From Clostridia bacterium (lineage in GTDB: Bacteria; Bacillota; Clostridia; Christensenellales; Aristaeellaceae), in NCBI GenBank assembly GCA_017521565.1, contig JAFXCE010000094.1, positions 1-47,995 on the forward strand: a DNA stretch of 47,995 nucleotides, written 5' to 3'. Numbering within the stretch: the stretch's first letter is position 1; each line of letters starts with the position of its first letter. Position numbers and translations under genes: made by a program. Shown piece by piece: positions 40,487 through 47,995 of this stretch. The notes below the pieces were generated by a model that worked only from the letters and a program-made list of their open reading frames with translations, did not search any database and was not told the origin of the DNA.

Positions 40487-40495
40487 TGTTATAAT
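40487..40495 (+). promoter_or_regulatory. Extended -10 promoter of the hydrogenase operon
   Basis: TGTTATAAT with only a poor -35 (TTTTCA), the same layout as at 37155. A TTGACG at 40454 is too far away (30 bp). The leader is about 125 nt. Confidence 0.5.
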
Positions 40496-40626
40496 ATGGC
40501 TGAAAAAATGGCGATTGATCGATCCTTCAGATTTCTTGATATCTCCATTTGTCAATTTCAAATCAAACTCTTCCCGATTCTGCATTTTCCGTCTATACCA
40601 CTCAAAGCAAAGGAGTGTACATATCC

Positions 40627-40866
40627 ATGAAAATTACCGTATGTATCGGCTCTTCCTGCCATGTAAAGGGTTCCCGCCAGGTTGTCAAGGCGCTGCAGGC
40701 GCTGATTGCCGAGCACAATGTCGGCGACAAGGTCGAACTGAGCGGCACATTCTGCATGAGCAAGTGCCAGCTGGGCGTCTGTGTCACGGTGGATGATGTG
40801 TTCTATTCCGTCACGCCGGAATCCGTCGCTGAATTCTTCAGCACCAACGTACTCCCCAAGCTCTGA
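40627..40866 (+). CDS. Thioredoxin-like [2Fe-2S] ferredoxin, NuoE-like
   Basis: 79 residues. Four cysteines suit a thioredoxin-like [2Fe-2S] cluster: CIGSSCHVKG (Cys6, Cys11) and GTFCMSKCQLGVCV. It matches the TM1420/NuoE C-terminal family that passes electrons in NAD-linked hydrogenases and often lies beside group B or C [FeFe]-hydrogenases. First gene of the operon; AAAGGAGTGTACATATCC precedes the ATG. Confidence 0.88.
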   Translation: MKITVCIGSSCHVKGSRQVVKALQALIAEHNVGDKVELSGTFCMSKCQLGVCVTVDDVFYSVTPESVAEFFSTNVLPKL

Positions 40867-40897
40867 TATCTAAAACTCAGAATAAGGTGAATCCATC

Positions 40898-41158
40898 ATG
40901 ATTATTCAGATTTGCGTCGGTTCCTCCTGCCATCTCAAGGGCTCGGAGGACATCGTTGCCCTGCTCCAGAAGGCTGTTGAGGAGCATCATCTTGAGACCG
41001 AGGTCACTTTGGCCGGCAGCTTCTGTACCGGGCAGTGCAACCGTATCGGCGTCACCGTTCAGGTCGATGACGACACCTACACCGGCATCACCCGCGAGAA
41101 CTTCGCTCAATTCCTGGACGATAAGATCCTCAGGAAGCTGCGCGAAGAGCACCTGTAA
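40898..41158 (+). CDS. Second thioredoxin-like [2Fe-2S] ferredoxin
   Basis: 86 residues, clearly a paralogue of the gene before it: ICVGSSCHLKG and GSFCTGQCNRIGVTV. The second half has only two cysteines (FCxxxC) instead of three. A tandem pair suggests a two-step electron relay or two different partners. It lies 31 bp after the first and 36 bp before the hydrogenase. Confidence 0.88.
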   Translation: MIIQICVGSSCHLKGSEDIVALLQKAVEEHHLETEVTLAGSFCTGQCNRIGVTVQVDDDTYTGITRENFAQFLDDKILRKLREEHL

Positions 41159-41194
41159 CCCCCGGCTCGACATCAAGAAAGGCTGTAATTCATC

Positions 41195-42871
41195 ATGCAG
41201 AAGTGTCTGACCCTGAAAAAGTCCAACTGCAAGAACTGCTATAAATGCATCCGTCACTGTCCGGTCAAGTCCATCCGCTTTTCCGGCAATCAGGCCCACA
41301 TCATCAACGACGACTGCATTCTCTGCGGTCACTGCTTCGTCGCCTGCCCGCAGGACGCCAAGCAGATCGTCGACGAGACCGAGAAGGTCAAGGTCATGCT
41401 CCAGAGCGGCGATCCGGTCGTGGTCAGCCTTGCGCCGTCCTTCATCGCCAATTATGACGGCGTGGGCATCGCCGCCATGCGCGAAGCGCTCAGGAAGCTC
41501 GGCTTTTACGATGTGGAGGAGACCGCCATCGGCGCAACGATCGTCAAGACCGAATACGAGCGCATGCTCCGCGAGGATTCGCGTGACGTGATCATCTCCT
41601 CCTGCTGCCATTCGGTCAACCTGCTCATCCAGAAGTATTTCAGAAGCTGCCTGCCATATCTTGCAGACGTCGTCTCCCCGATGATGGCACATTGTCAGGA
41701 TATCAAGCGCCGCATTCCAGATGCAAAGACCGTTTTCATCGGCCCGTGCGTCGCAAAGAAGGACGAAGCCGATCACTACACGGGCGTGACCGACGCAGTG
41801 CTCACCTTCGAGGAGCTGACCCGCTGGCTCGCCAGCGCCGGCATCGAGCTGCACAAGGAAGCTGACCAGAGCGAGGAAAGCCTCGCGCGTTTCTTCCCTG
41901 TGACCGGCGGCGTGCTCAAAACCATGAAAAAGGACGAACAGCGCTATACCTACCTCGCCATTGACGGCGTAGAAAACTGCATCGAAGCGCTGAAAGATAT
42001 CGAAAGCGGCAAGATTCACAACTGCTTTATCGAGATGAACGCCTGCGCCGGCGGCTGCATCAGCGGCCCGGTCATGGAAAAATACCGCAAGAATCCGATC
42101 AAGGACTATATTGCCGTGGCCAATTACGCCGGCAAAAAGGACTTTGACGTTGCACAGCCGGACTTCATGAGCCTGCGCAAGTCCTTCTCGCCGATTGAAC
42201 GCGACGCCGTCATGCCCAGCGAAACCGAAATCATGGGCATCCTGCGCAAGATGGGTAAGTTTAAGCCGAGTCAGGAGCTCAACTGTGGTTCCTGCGGCTA
42301 CAATACCTGCCGCGAGAAGGCGATCGCCATCTATCAGGGCAAAGCGGAGGCCTCCATGTGCCTGCCCTATCTCAAGGATAAGGCGGAGAGCTTCTCCGAT
42401 TCCATCGTCAAGAATACCCCGAATGGCCTGATCGTGCTCAACGAGGACCTCGAGGTGCAGCAGATCAACTCCGCTGCGCGCAAGATCATGAACATCCGCT
42501 CCGCCAGCGATGTGCTCGGCGAGCCGGTCGTCCGCATCCTCGATCCCCTGATCTTCATGAACGCGCTCGAATCCCGCCTCGGCATCATCGAGCAGCGGGA
42601 GTATCTGGCTGAATACAAGCGCTACGTCGAGATGACCGTCATCCACGACAAGGAAAGCCGTCTGCTGATTGTCATCATGCGCGACGTAACCAGCGAGGAA
42701 CGCGAACGCGAGAAGAAGGAGCAGATCGGCCGCCATACGATTGAGGTTGCCGATAAGGTGGTCGACAAGCAGATGCGCATCGTACAGGAGATCGCATCCC
42801 TGCTGGGCGAAACCGCAGCCGAAACCAAAATTGCCCTGTCCAAGCTGAAGGAGTCCATCACCAATGAATGA
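41195..42871 (+). CDS. PAS-domain [FeFe]-hydrogenase, sensory group C type (HydS-like)
   Basis: 558 residues. Order: two [4Fe-4S] clusters (NCKNCYKCIRHCPV, CILCGHCFVACPQ; 11-51), the hydrogenase H-cluster domain (about 70-330), a CxxCxxC-type Fe-S domain (ELNCGSCGYNTCREKA...MC, 361-389), and a C-terminal PAS domain (about 400-497) followed by a coiled region. H-cluster motifs are ISSCCHSVN (135-142), GPCVAKK (183-189) and NACAGGC (282-288). The first differs from TSCCPGW of catalytic enzymes (His in place of Pro). The PAS fusion and the SpoIIE-type phosphatase next door mark it as a likely hydrogen or redox sensor and not a bulk hydrogen producer. It overlaps the phosphatase by 8 bp. Confidence 0.88.
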   Translation: MQKCLTLKKSNCKNCYKCIRHCPVKSIRFSGNQAHIINDDCILCGHCFVACPQDAKQIVDETEKVKVMLQSGDPVVVSLAPSFIANYDGVGIAAMREALRKLGFYDVEETAIGATIVKTEYERMLREDSRDVIISSCCHSVNLLIQKYFRSCLPYLADVVSPMMAHCQDIKRRIPDAKTVFIGPCVAKKDEADHYTGVTDAVLTFEELTRWLASAGIELHKEADQSEESLARFFPVTGGVLKTMKKDEQRYTYLAIDGVENCIEALKDIESGKIHNCFIEMNACAGGCISGPVMEKYRKNPIKDYIAVANYAGKKDFDVAQPDFMSLRKSFSPIERDAVMPSETEIMGILRKMGKFKPSQELNCGSCGYNTCREKAIAIYQGKAEASMCLPYLKDKAESFSDSIVKNTPNGLIVLNEDLEVQQINSAARKIMNIRSASDVLGEPVVRILDPLIFMNALESRLGIIEQREYLAEYKRYVEMTVIHDKESRLLIVIMRDVTSEEREREKKEQIGRHTIEVADKVVDKQMRIVQEIASLLGETAAETKIALSKLKESITNE

Positions 42872-44036
42872 TCTTTGCGCGGATATCGGATTTAAAAGCA
42901 TCAACCACGTCGGTGAGCAGCTCTGCGGCGATCATGTCGATATCGTCGAGCAGGGCGACAACTCCACCGTCATCGTCCTCGCCGACGGTCTCGGCAGCGG
43001 CGTGAAGGCCAGCATTCTCTCGACGCTGACCTCCAAGATCATTTCCACCATGCTGGCAGCGGGTCTGCCCATCGAGGAGTGCGTCTCTGCCATCGCCGCC
43101 ACCCTGCCGGTCTGTTCCGTGCGCGGCGTGGCCTATTCCACCTTCACCATCATCCATCTCATCAACAACGAAACCGCCGAGCTGATCCAATACGACAATC
43201 CGCAGGTCGTCATCATCCGTGGCGAAAAGAACTACGAGTATCCGCGCACGGAGATGAACATCGGTGGCAAGCGGATTTACAAATCCGTCATCAAGCTTCA
43301 GGAAAACGACATCTTCCTCGCGATGAGCGACGGCTGTCCGCACGCAGGCATCGGCATGAGCTACAATTTCGGCTGGAAGCGAGAGGACATCATCGCCTTT
43401 ATGGAGGCGTTCGCCGCTGCGGGCTATCCCGCCAAAACGCTTTCCACCATCCTGATTGACGAGGTCAACAAGCTGTACGGCGGCAAGCCCGGCGATGACG
43501 CAACCGCCTGCGTCGTGCGCGTGCGCAAGCGCGTACCGATGAATCTTCTGTTCGGTCCGCCCTCCAACCGCGACGACTGCAACCGCATGATGAGCCTGTT
43601 CTTCTCCAAGGAGGGCAAGCATATCGTCTGCGGCGGCACGACCTCCTCCATCGCCGCCAAATTCCTGGGCAAGCCGGTCAAGGCCACGCTCTCTTTCGAG
43701 CGCAGCGACGTTCCGCCGATTGCCGAGATTGAAGGCGTGGATCTGGTCACAGAAGGCGTCATCACCGTCAATAAGGTCGTGGAATACGCCAGGGACTACA
43801 TCGGCAGCAACAAGCATTACGAGGACTGGAGCCTCAAGCGCGACGGCGCAGCACTCATCTCCCGCATGCTCTTTGAGGAAGCGACGGACATCAACTTCTA
43901 TGTCGGCCGCGCCGTCAACCCGGCGCACCAGAACCCCGACCTGCCAATCAATTTCAACATCAAAATGAACCTGGTTCAGGAGCTGTCCGAATGCCTCAAG
44001 AAGATGGGCAAACGCATCAAGGTCAGCTACTTCTAA
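42864..44036 (+). CDS. SpoIIE-type PP2C serine phosphatase
   Basis: 390 residues. The N-terminal 215 form a PP2C domain: GDHVDIVEQGDNSTVIVLADGLGSGVKAS holds the metal-binding Asp residues; LAMSDGCPHAGIG and KPGDDATACVVRV are the later metal motifs. The C-terminal 170 residues (FGPPSNRDDCNRMMSLFFSKEGKHIVCGG) form an extra domain seen in phosphatases next to sensory hydrogenases. The start overlaps the HydS-like stop, so the two are translated together. It probably relays the hydrogenase's signal by dephosphorylating a partner. Confidence 0.88.
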   Translation: MNDLCADIGFKSINHVGEQLCGDHVDIVEQGDNSTVIVLADGLGSGVKASILSTLTSKIISTMLAAGLPIEECVSAIAATLPVCSVRGVAYSTFTIIHLINNETAELIQYDNPQVVIIRGEKNYEYPRTEMNIGGKRIYKSVIKLQENDIFLAMSDGCPHAGIGMSYNFGWKREDIIAFMEAFAAAGYPAKTLSTILIDEVNKLYGGKPGDDATACVVRVRKRVPMNLLFGPPSNRDDCNRMMSLFFSKEGKHIVCGGTTSSIAAKFLGKPVKATLSFERSDVPPIAEIEGVDLVTEGVITVNKVVEYARDYIGSNKHYEDWSLKRDGAALISRMLFEEATDINFYVGRAVNPAHQNPDLPINFNIKMNLVQELSECLKKMGKRIKVSYF

Positions 44037-44166
44037 GCGGCCAGCGGCCGCCTCCACATCCGAACAAGTTTAGCACCATATTCATATTCGGTGCTCGCTG
44101 CACGATTCTCTGTGCTTACTGTAATCTTCTTTTCGGATGGTTTTAACAAGATAAAGTGAGGATCCC

Positions 44167-45585
44167 ATGAGAAAATTCGATACGAAGGTACAATACCTCA
44201 AGTACAAGGTGCTGCGTGAGGTCGCCCGCGACGCCTGGAACGGCACACTGCTGGAGAATGTCTTTAATATTCCCAAGATCATCTCCCCCGGCAAGGAAGC
44301 CACCATGCGCTGCTGCATCTTCAAGGAGCGCGCCATTCTCGGCGAGCGCGTGAAGATCGCCATGGGCGGCGACAAGAACAACAACAACGTGATCGAGGTC
44401 ATCGACATCGCCTGCGACGAATGCCCGGCTGCCGGCTATGAAGTCACCGCCTCCTGCCGCGGCTGCCTGGCGCATCGCTGTGAGGACGTCTGCAAGCGCG
44501 GCGCGATCACCTTTGACCATAACCACGTCGCTCACATCGACAAGAGCAAGTGCGTTGAGTGCGGTCAGTGCGCCAAGGTCTGCCCGTATACCGCGATCAT
44601 CCATCACACCCGCCCGTGCATGAATGCCTGCAAGGTCAAGGCCATTTCCATCAACGAGGACGGCGCTGCCGCCATCGACAACGAGAAGTGCATCTCCTGC
44701 GGCGCATGCGTGTATCAGTGTCCGTTCGGTGCGATCATGGACAAGAGCCAGATCGTCGACGTCATCAACATCCTGCGCGACGGCGCGTTCGGCGCGAACT
44801 ATAAGGTCTACGCCGTGGTGGCCCCGTCCATCGCCAGCCAGTTCACCTATGCCAAGCTCGGCCAGGTAATCTCCGGCCTCAAGAAGCTCGGCTTCCATAC
44901 CGTCGTTGAGGCGGCGCTGGGCGCGGATATGGTCGCCATGTGGGAATCCAAGGAGATCGCCGAAAAGGGCTTCCTGACCAGCTCCTGCTGCCCGGGCTTT
45001 GTGCAGTACATCAAGAGCGCCTTCCCCGCACTGACGCAGTACATCTCCCACAATCCGTCCCCGATGGCGGCGATGGGCAAGTATATCAAGAAGACCGATC
45101 CGACGTCGAAGGTCATCTTTATCGGACCGTGCACGGCCAAGAAGATGGAAATGCAGCGCGATGAAGTGCGTCCGTATATCGACGCCGTCATGACCTTTGA
45201 AGAACTGCAGGCGCTGTTTGACAGCCGCGAATTCGATATCGTGAACCTTGAAGAGGACGTGCTGGATAACGCCTCCTATTTTGGCCGCATCTTCGCGCGC
45301 AGCGGCGGTCTGACCGATGCCGCCGTGCAGGCCCTCAAGGAGCAGAGCATCGACTTTGAAATCAAGCCGGAGGTCTGCGACGGCATTGAGGAATGCAAGG
45401 TGGCGCTGCTCAAGAAGAGCAAGAATGTGCTCCCCGCCAACTTCATCGAAGGCATGGCCTGCCAGGGCGGCTGTATCGGCGGCGCGGGCTGCCTGACCCA
45501 CGGCCCGAAGGACAAGACGCAGGTCGACAAATACGGCAAGGAAGCGTTTGAAAAGACCATATCCGACGCGATTTCCATGCTGTAA
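44167..45585 (+). CDS. Group B [FeFe]-hydrogenase
   Basis: 472 residues. After an N-terminal region of about 85 residues, a cysteine-rich part (DECPAAGYEVTASCRGCLAHRCEDVC, then CVECGQCAKVCP and CISCGACVYQCP) carries several [4Fe-4S] clusters. The H-cluster domain has TSSCCPGFV (271-279), GPCTAKK (320-326) and EGMACQGGCIGG near 437-448, followed by CLTHGP. This architecture fits the ferredoxin-linked group B enzymes. All H-cluster cysteines are present. It sits 130 bp after the phosphatase; a weak hairpin (AGCACC/GGTGCT) lies in that gap. Confidence 0.9.
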   Translation: MRKFDTKVQYLKYKVLREVARDAWNGTLLENVFNIPKIISPGKEATMRCCIFKERAILGERVKIAMGGDKNNNNVIEVIDIACDECPAAGYEVTASCRGCLAHRCEDVCKRGAITFDHNHVAHIDKSKCVECGQCAKVCPYTAIIHHTRPCMNACKVKAISINEDGAAAIDNEKCISCGACVYQCPFGAIMDKSQIVDVINILRDGAFGANYKVYAVVAPSIASQFTYAKLGQVISGLKKLGFHTVVEAALGADMVAMWESKEIAEKGFLTSSCCPGFVQYIKSAFPALTQYISHNPSPMAAMGKYIKKTDPTSKVIFIGPCTAKKMEMQRDEVRPYIDAVMTFEELQALFDSREFDIVNLEEDVLDNASYFGRIFARSGGLTDAAVQALKEQSIDFEIKPEVCDGIEECKVALLKKSKNVLPANFIEGMACQGGCIGGAGCLTHGPKDKTQVDKYGKEAFEKTISDAISML

Positions 45586-45594
45586 AGGACGTTG

Positions 45595-45820
45595 GAAAGA
45601 CATTAGTGCTGCCGCCCTAAGACCTGCTCGGGGACACTGTCCCCGAACCCCTTCTCCGCTTCGCATCTGTTTTAAGAAAGATATCTGAAAAACGCCTCCG
45701 GTTTTACCGGGGGCGTTTTATGGTACAAATGATTAAAGCCTCCACGAAGTATAATAGGGAGTCTGAGGGACAATGTCCCTCAGGCGGGGTTTGGGGCTCG
45801 CAGCCCCAACGCCTTCCCCG
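45595..45820. repeat. Repeat-rich intergenic region between convergent hydrogenase genes
   Basis: GGGGACACTGTCCCC with AACCCCTTCTCCGCTTCGC at 45630-45665, then CTGAGGGAC-n-GTCCCTCAG at 45763-45783 and GGGGTTTGGGGCTCGCAGCC at 45785-45807. They match the modules found in and around the his operon. No gene visible. Confidence 0.7.
45688..45721 (+). terminator. Terminator of the group B hydrogenase
   Basis: AAAACGCC and GGGCGTTTTA form the stem with an inner CCGG/CCGG, then T/A. Confidence 0.7.
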
Positions 45821-45826
45821 CATGCA

Positions 45827-45860
45827 AAAAGGCCCTGCCGTTTACGCGGCAGGGCCTTGA
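45827..45860. terminator. Bidirectional terminator
   Basis: AAGGCCCTGCCG-6 nt-CGGCAGGGCCTT, 12-bp perfect stem, just after the stop of the minus-strand hydrogenase. Confidence 0.85.
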
Positions 45861-45879
45861 TTCTTCAATTACTTGGAAA

Positions 45880-47616
45880 TTACTTGGAGCGATCGGTGTA
45901 GGTGGTATGCAGCAGCTCGTGAGCCAGATGGCCGTTCGGCTCGCCAAGGTACTCCTTGTAGAGCTTCTGGATATCCGGATTCTCATGAGACTTGCGGATG
46001 GTCTTCGCCTCGTCCTCGGCATACAGACCCGCAGCGCGGGCAGCGCGCGGATCGACATCCAGACGCTTGAAGGCCTCAACGATCGGCTGGCCGCCGCCGT
46101 TGACGCAGCCGCCCGGACAGGCCATGACTTCAACGAACGCATAGTTGGCTTCGCCGGACTTGATGCGCTGGATGAGTTCCTTCGCAGCGCCGGTGCTGTG
46201 CGCGACAGCCGCCTTCACTTCAATACCGCCAAGGGTAAGGGTCGCTTCCTTGATGCCCTCGAGGCCGCGGACAGCCTGATACTCGACATTCTCCAGAGAC
46301 TTGCCCTCGAGCACGTCGGCAGCGGTGCGCAGCGCAGCTTCCATAACGCCGCCGGTCGCGCCGAAGATCGGCGCAGCGCCGGTGGACTCGGCAACCAGCT
46401 CGTCAAAGCACTCCTCATCCGGCAGGTTGTTGAACTGGATGCGGGCCTGCTTGATCATGCGGGCGAGCTCGCGGGTAGTGATGGAGATATCCACAGCGCG
46501 CATGCCGTTCACTTCCATCTCCGGACGGGACGCCTCGAACTTCTTGGAGGTACACGGCATGACCGCGACAACCACGATCTTGCTCGGATCGATACCCGCC
46601 TTCTCGGCATAGTAGGTCTTGATGATCGCGCCTTCCATCTGCATCGGAGACTTGCAGGTAGACATGTTCGGCAGCATCTCCGGGAAGTTGTGCTCCAGGT
46701 ACTTGACCCAGCCCGGGGAACAGGAGGTGAACATCGGCAGCACGCCGCCATTCTTGATGCGGCTGAGCAGCTCGTTCGCTTCCTCAATGATGGTCAGGTC
46801 AGCGCCGAAGTCGGTGTCAAACACCTTATCAAAGCCGAGACGCTTGAGCGCCTGGCTCATCTTGCCGGTGACGCGGGTGCCGATCGGCATGCCAAATTCT
46901 TCGCCCAGCGCGACGCGGACGGCCGGAGCCGGCTGCACGACGACGAACTTGTCCGGATCAGAGAGCGCATCCCACACCTTGTCGGTATCGTCCTTCTCGC
47001 GGAGCGCGCCGACCGGGCAGGAAGTGATGCACTGACCGCAGAATACGCAGTTGGTCTCTAGAATATTCTTCTCAAACGCCGGAGCGATCACGGTCTTGAA
47101 GCCGCGGTTCACAGCGCCGATCGCACCGATCTTCTGCACATTGCGGCAGACAGACACGCAGCGGCGGCACAGGATGCACTTATTCGGATCGCGGACGATG
47201 GACGGAGAGAAGGTGTCGAGCGGATACTCGATGTTCTGGCCGTCAAACTTGCTCTCGTCAACGCCGAGCTCCTTGGCCAGCGCCTGCAGCTCGCAGTTCT
47301 GGCTGCGCACGCAGGAAAGGCACTTGCGCTCGTGGTTGGAGAGGATCAGCTCCAGAACGGACTTGCGGGCCTGACGGACCTGCGGGGTATTGGTCTTGAC
47401 GACCATGCCCTCGGAAACCGGCATCACGCAGGCGGCAGCCAGCGCGCGCGCGCCGACGTCGACCACGCACATACGGCAGGCGCCGATCTCGTTGATGTCC
47501 TTGAGCCAGCAGAGGGTCGGGATCTTGATACCGGCGGCATGGGCCGCCTTCAGAACGGTCGTTCCGGCCTCGACGGAGACCTTCACGCCATCAATAGTCA
47601 AATTAACCATTGCCAT
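45880..47616 (-). CDS. hydA: NAD-linked (bifurcating-type) [FeFe]-hydrogenase catalytic subunit
   Basis: 578 residues, NuoG-like. N-terminal [2Fe-2S] ferredoxin (Cys36, Cys47, Cys50, Cys63), a His-Cys3 [4Fe-4S] (His95, Cys99, Cys102, Cys108), two [4Fe-4S] (CILCRRCVSVC 147-157, CVFCGQCITSC 190-200), and the H-cluster domain with FTSCSPGW (296-303), MPCTSKKFEA and EVMACPGGCVNGGG. The C-terminal small-subunit domain is fused (ENPDIQKLYKEYLGEP). The first H-cluster motif has Ser300 in place of the second Cys of TSCCPGW. A NuoF-like partner lies 27 bp upstream, so the complex should couple NADH and ferredoxin to hydrogen. Confidence 0.94.
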   Translation of the reverse strand: MAMVNLTIDGVKVSVEAGTTVLKAAHAAGIKIPTLCWLKDINEIGACRMCVVDVGARALAAACVMPVSEGMVVKTNTPQVRQARKSVLELILSNHERKCLSCVRSQNCELQALAKELGVDESKFDGQNIEYPLDTFSPSIVRDPNKCILCRRCVSVCRNVQKIGAIGAVNRGFKTVIAPAFEKNILETNCVFCGQCITSCPVGALREKDDTDKVWDALSDPDKFVVVQPAPAVRVALGEEFGMPIGTRVTGKMSQALKRLGFDKVFDTDFGADLTIIEEANELLSRIKNGGVLPMFTSCSPGWVKYLEHNFPEMLPNMSTCKSPMQMEGAIIKTYYAEKAGIDPSKIVVVAVMPCTSKKFEASRPEMEVNGMRAVDISITTRELARMIKQARIQFNNLPDEECFDELVAESTGAAPIFGATGGVMEAALRTAADVLEGKSLENVEYQAVRGLEGIKEATLTLGGIEVKAAVAHSTGAAKELIQRIKSGEANYAFVEVMACPGGCVNGGGQPIVEAFKRLDVDPRAARAAGLYAEDEAKTIRKSHENPDIQKLYKEYLGEPNGHLAHELLHTTYTDRSK

Positions 47617-47643
47617 GTTGCTTTCTCACTCCTTCCGGCTTTA

Positions 47644-47995
47644 TCAGGAACGGGTAATCGCGCCGAACTTACACTTCTCCATACAGGCGCCGCACTTGAG
47701 GCACTTGCTGGAGTCGATGACGTGCGGCTCACGGACCTTGCCCATGATGCAGCCCGCCGGGCAGTTGCGGGCGCACAGCGTACAACCCTTACACTTGGCC
47801 GGATCGATCTTGTAGGTCAGCAGCTTCTTGCACTGGCCAGCCGGGCAGCGCTTCTCATAGATATGCGCCTCGTACTCATGACGGAAGTACTTGAGGGTGG
47901 AGAGAACCGGGTTCGGAGCCGTCTGACCAAGACCGCACAGCGAGTTCGCCTTGATGTACTCGCAGAGCTCTTCGAGGCGATCGATGTCTTCGAGG
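47644..47995 (-). CDS. hydB: NuoF-like flavoprotein subunit of the hydrogenase (C-terminal part, runs off the right edge)
   Basis: 117 codons of the C-terminal end. It contains the last cysteine and following block of the NuoF [4Fe-4S] domain ([20 protein letters not shown]) and a C-terminal two-cluster ferredoxin domain ([25 protein letters not shown]), which is the form found in NAD-linked [FeFe]-hydrogenases. The flavin and NADH sites lie outside the window. It is followed by hydA with a 27-bp gap. Symbol given by analogy with HydABC. Confidence 0.92.
   Translation of the reverse strand, partial: LEDIDRLEELCEYIKANSLCGLGQTAPNPVLSTLKYFRHEYEAHIYEKRCPAGQCKKLLTYKIDPAKCKGCTLCARNCPAGCIMGKVREPHVIDSSKCLKCGACMEKCKFGAITRS

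Noticed and set aside
40454..40495. TTGACG plus TATAAT as a normal promoter for the hydrogenase operon
   Set aside because: The spacer is 30 bp; an extended -10 (TGTTATAAT) is the better reading.
40877..42904. A 675-codon frame opposite the ferredoxin and PAS-hydrogenase genes
   Set aside because: It covers two well-supported plus-strand genes and shows no motif.

Overview
The window looks like a chromosome segment of a strictly anaerobic, moderately GC-rich Firmicute of the class Clostridia, probably gut- or rumen-associated. The signs are three different [FeFe]-hydrogenases, a glycyl radical enzyme with its activase, the short HisG plus HisZ arrangement, a BspA-type leucine-rich-repeat surface protein, a YARHG-domain protein, an FMN riboswitch in front of ribU, strong AGGAGG ribosome sites and many consensus sigma-A promoters (TTGACA, 17 bp, TATAAT). 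No phage, plasmid or transposase gene was seen. The species cannot be named from the sequence.

Layout. 1-3204: 5' part of serS (minus), a divergent F420-0 ligase-like gene, and guanine deaminase. 3226-9653: a five-gene Dlt-like cluster of an MBOAT acyltransferase, a DltD-like membrane-anchored SGNH protein, a DltA-like amino acid adenylating enzyme, a fold-III PLP decarboxylase and a DltC-like carrier protein. The extra decarboxylase makes this the best candidate here for an undescribed system: activation of an amino acid on a carrier, chemical change by the PLP enzyme, and export onto a surface polymer. 9656-18496: a complete histidine operon on the minus strand, yerC-hisZGDCBHAF-hisIE-hisK, headed by a TrpR-family regulator with inverted repeats in its own promoter. 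18540-19009: tRNA-Val(CAC), tRNA-Ala(GGC), a partial second copy of the tRNA-Ala 3' end, and a 34-codon gene. 19258-22513: galM, a secreted alpha/beta hydrolase and a YARHG protein.

22533-25353 is a TrpXYZ-type ABC importer. 25484-27216 holds gdhA. 27217-29974 holds a YbjN-like protein, a pair of structured repeats, and an oxidoreductase/lipase operon. 30086-34113 is a four-gene run ending in a short, divergent glycyl radical enzyme and its activase. 34177-37142 holds a MATE exporter and the riboswitch-controlled riboflavin transporter with a flavin-type oxidase-fold protein. 37213-40326 is a large secreted LRR protein. 40490-47995 is a hydrogen-metabolism locus: two thioredoxin-like [2Fe-2S] proteins, a PAS-containing (sensory type) [FeFe]-hydrogenase, a SpoIIE-type phosphatase, a group B [FeFe]-hydrogenase, and, convergently, a NuoF-like subunit with a multi-cluster NuoG-type [FeFe]-hydrogenase typical of NAD-linked, electron-bifurcating enzymes.

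Scattered through the intergenic gaps is a family of short GC-rich palindromic modules (GGGAC-n-GTCCC, GGGGCTGCGGCCCC, AACCCCTGCAAGGGA, TTGACCCTTCTTTGCTTCGC) that occur on both strands, even inside the his operon. All functional calls come from reading motifs by eye; no database search was run.
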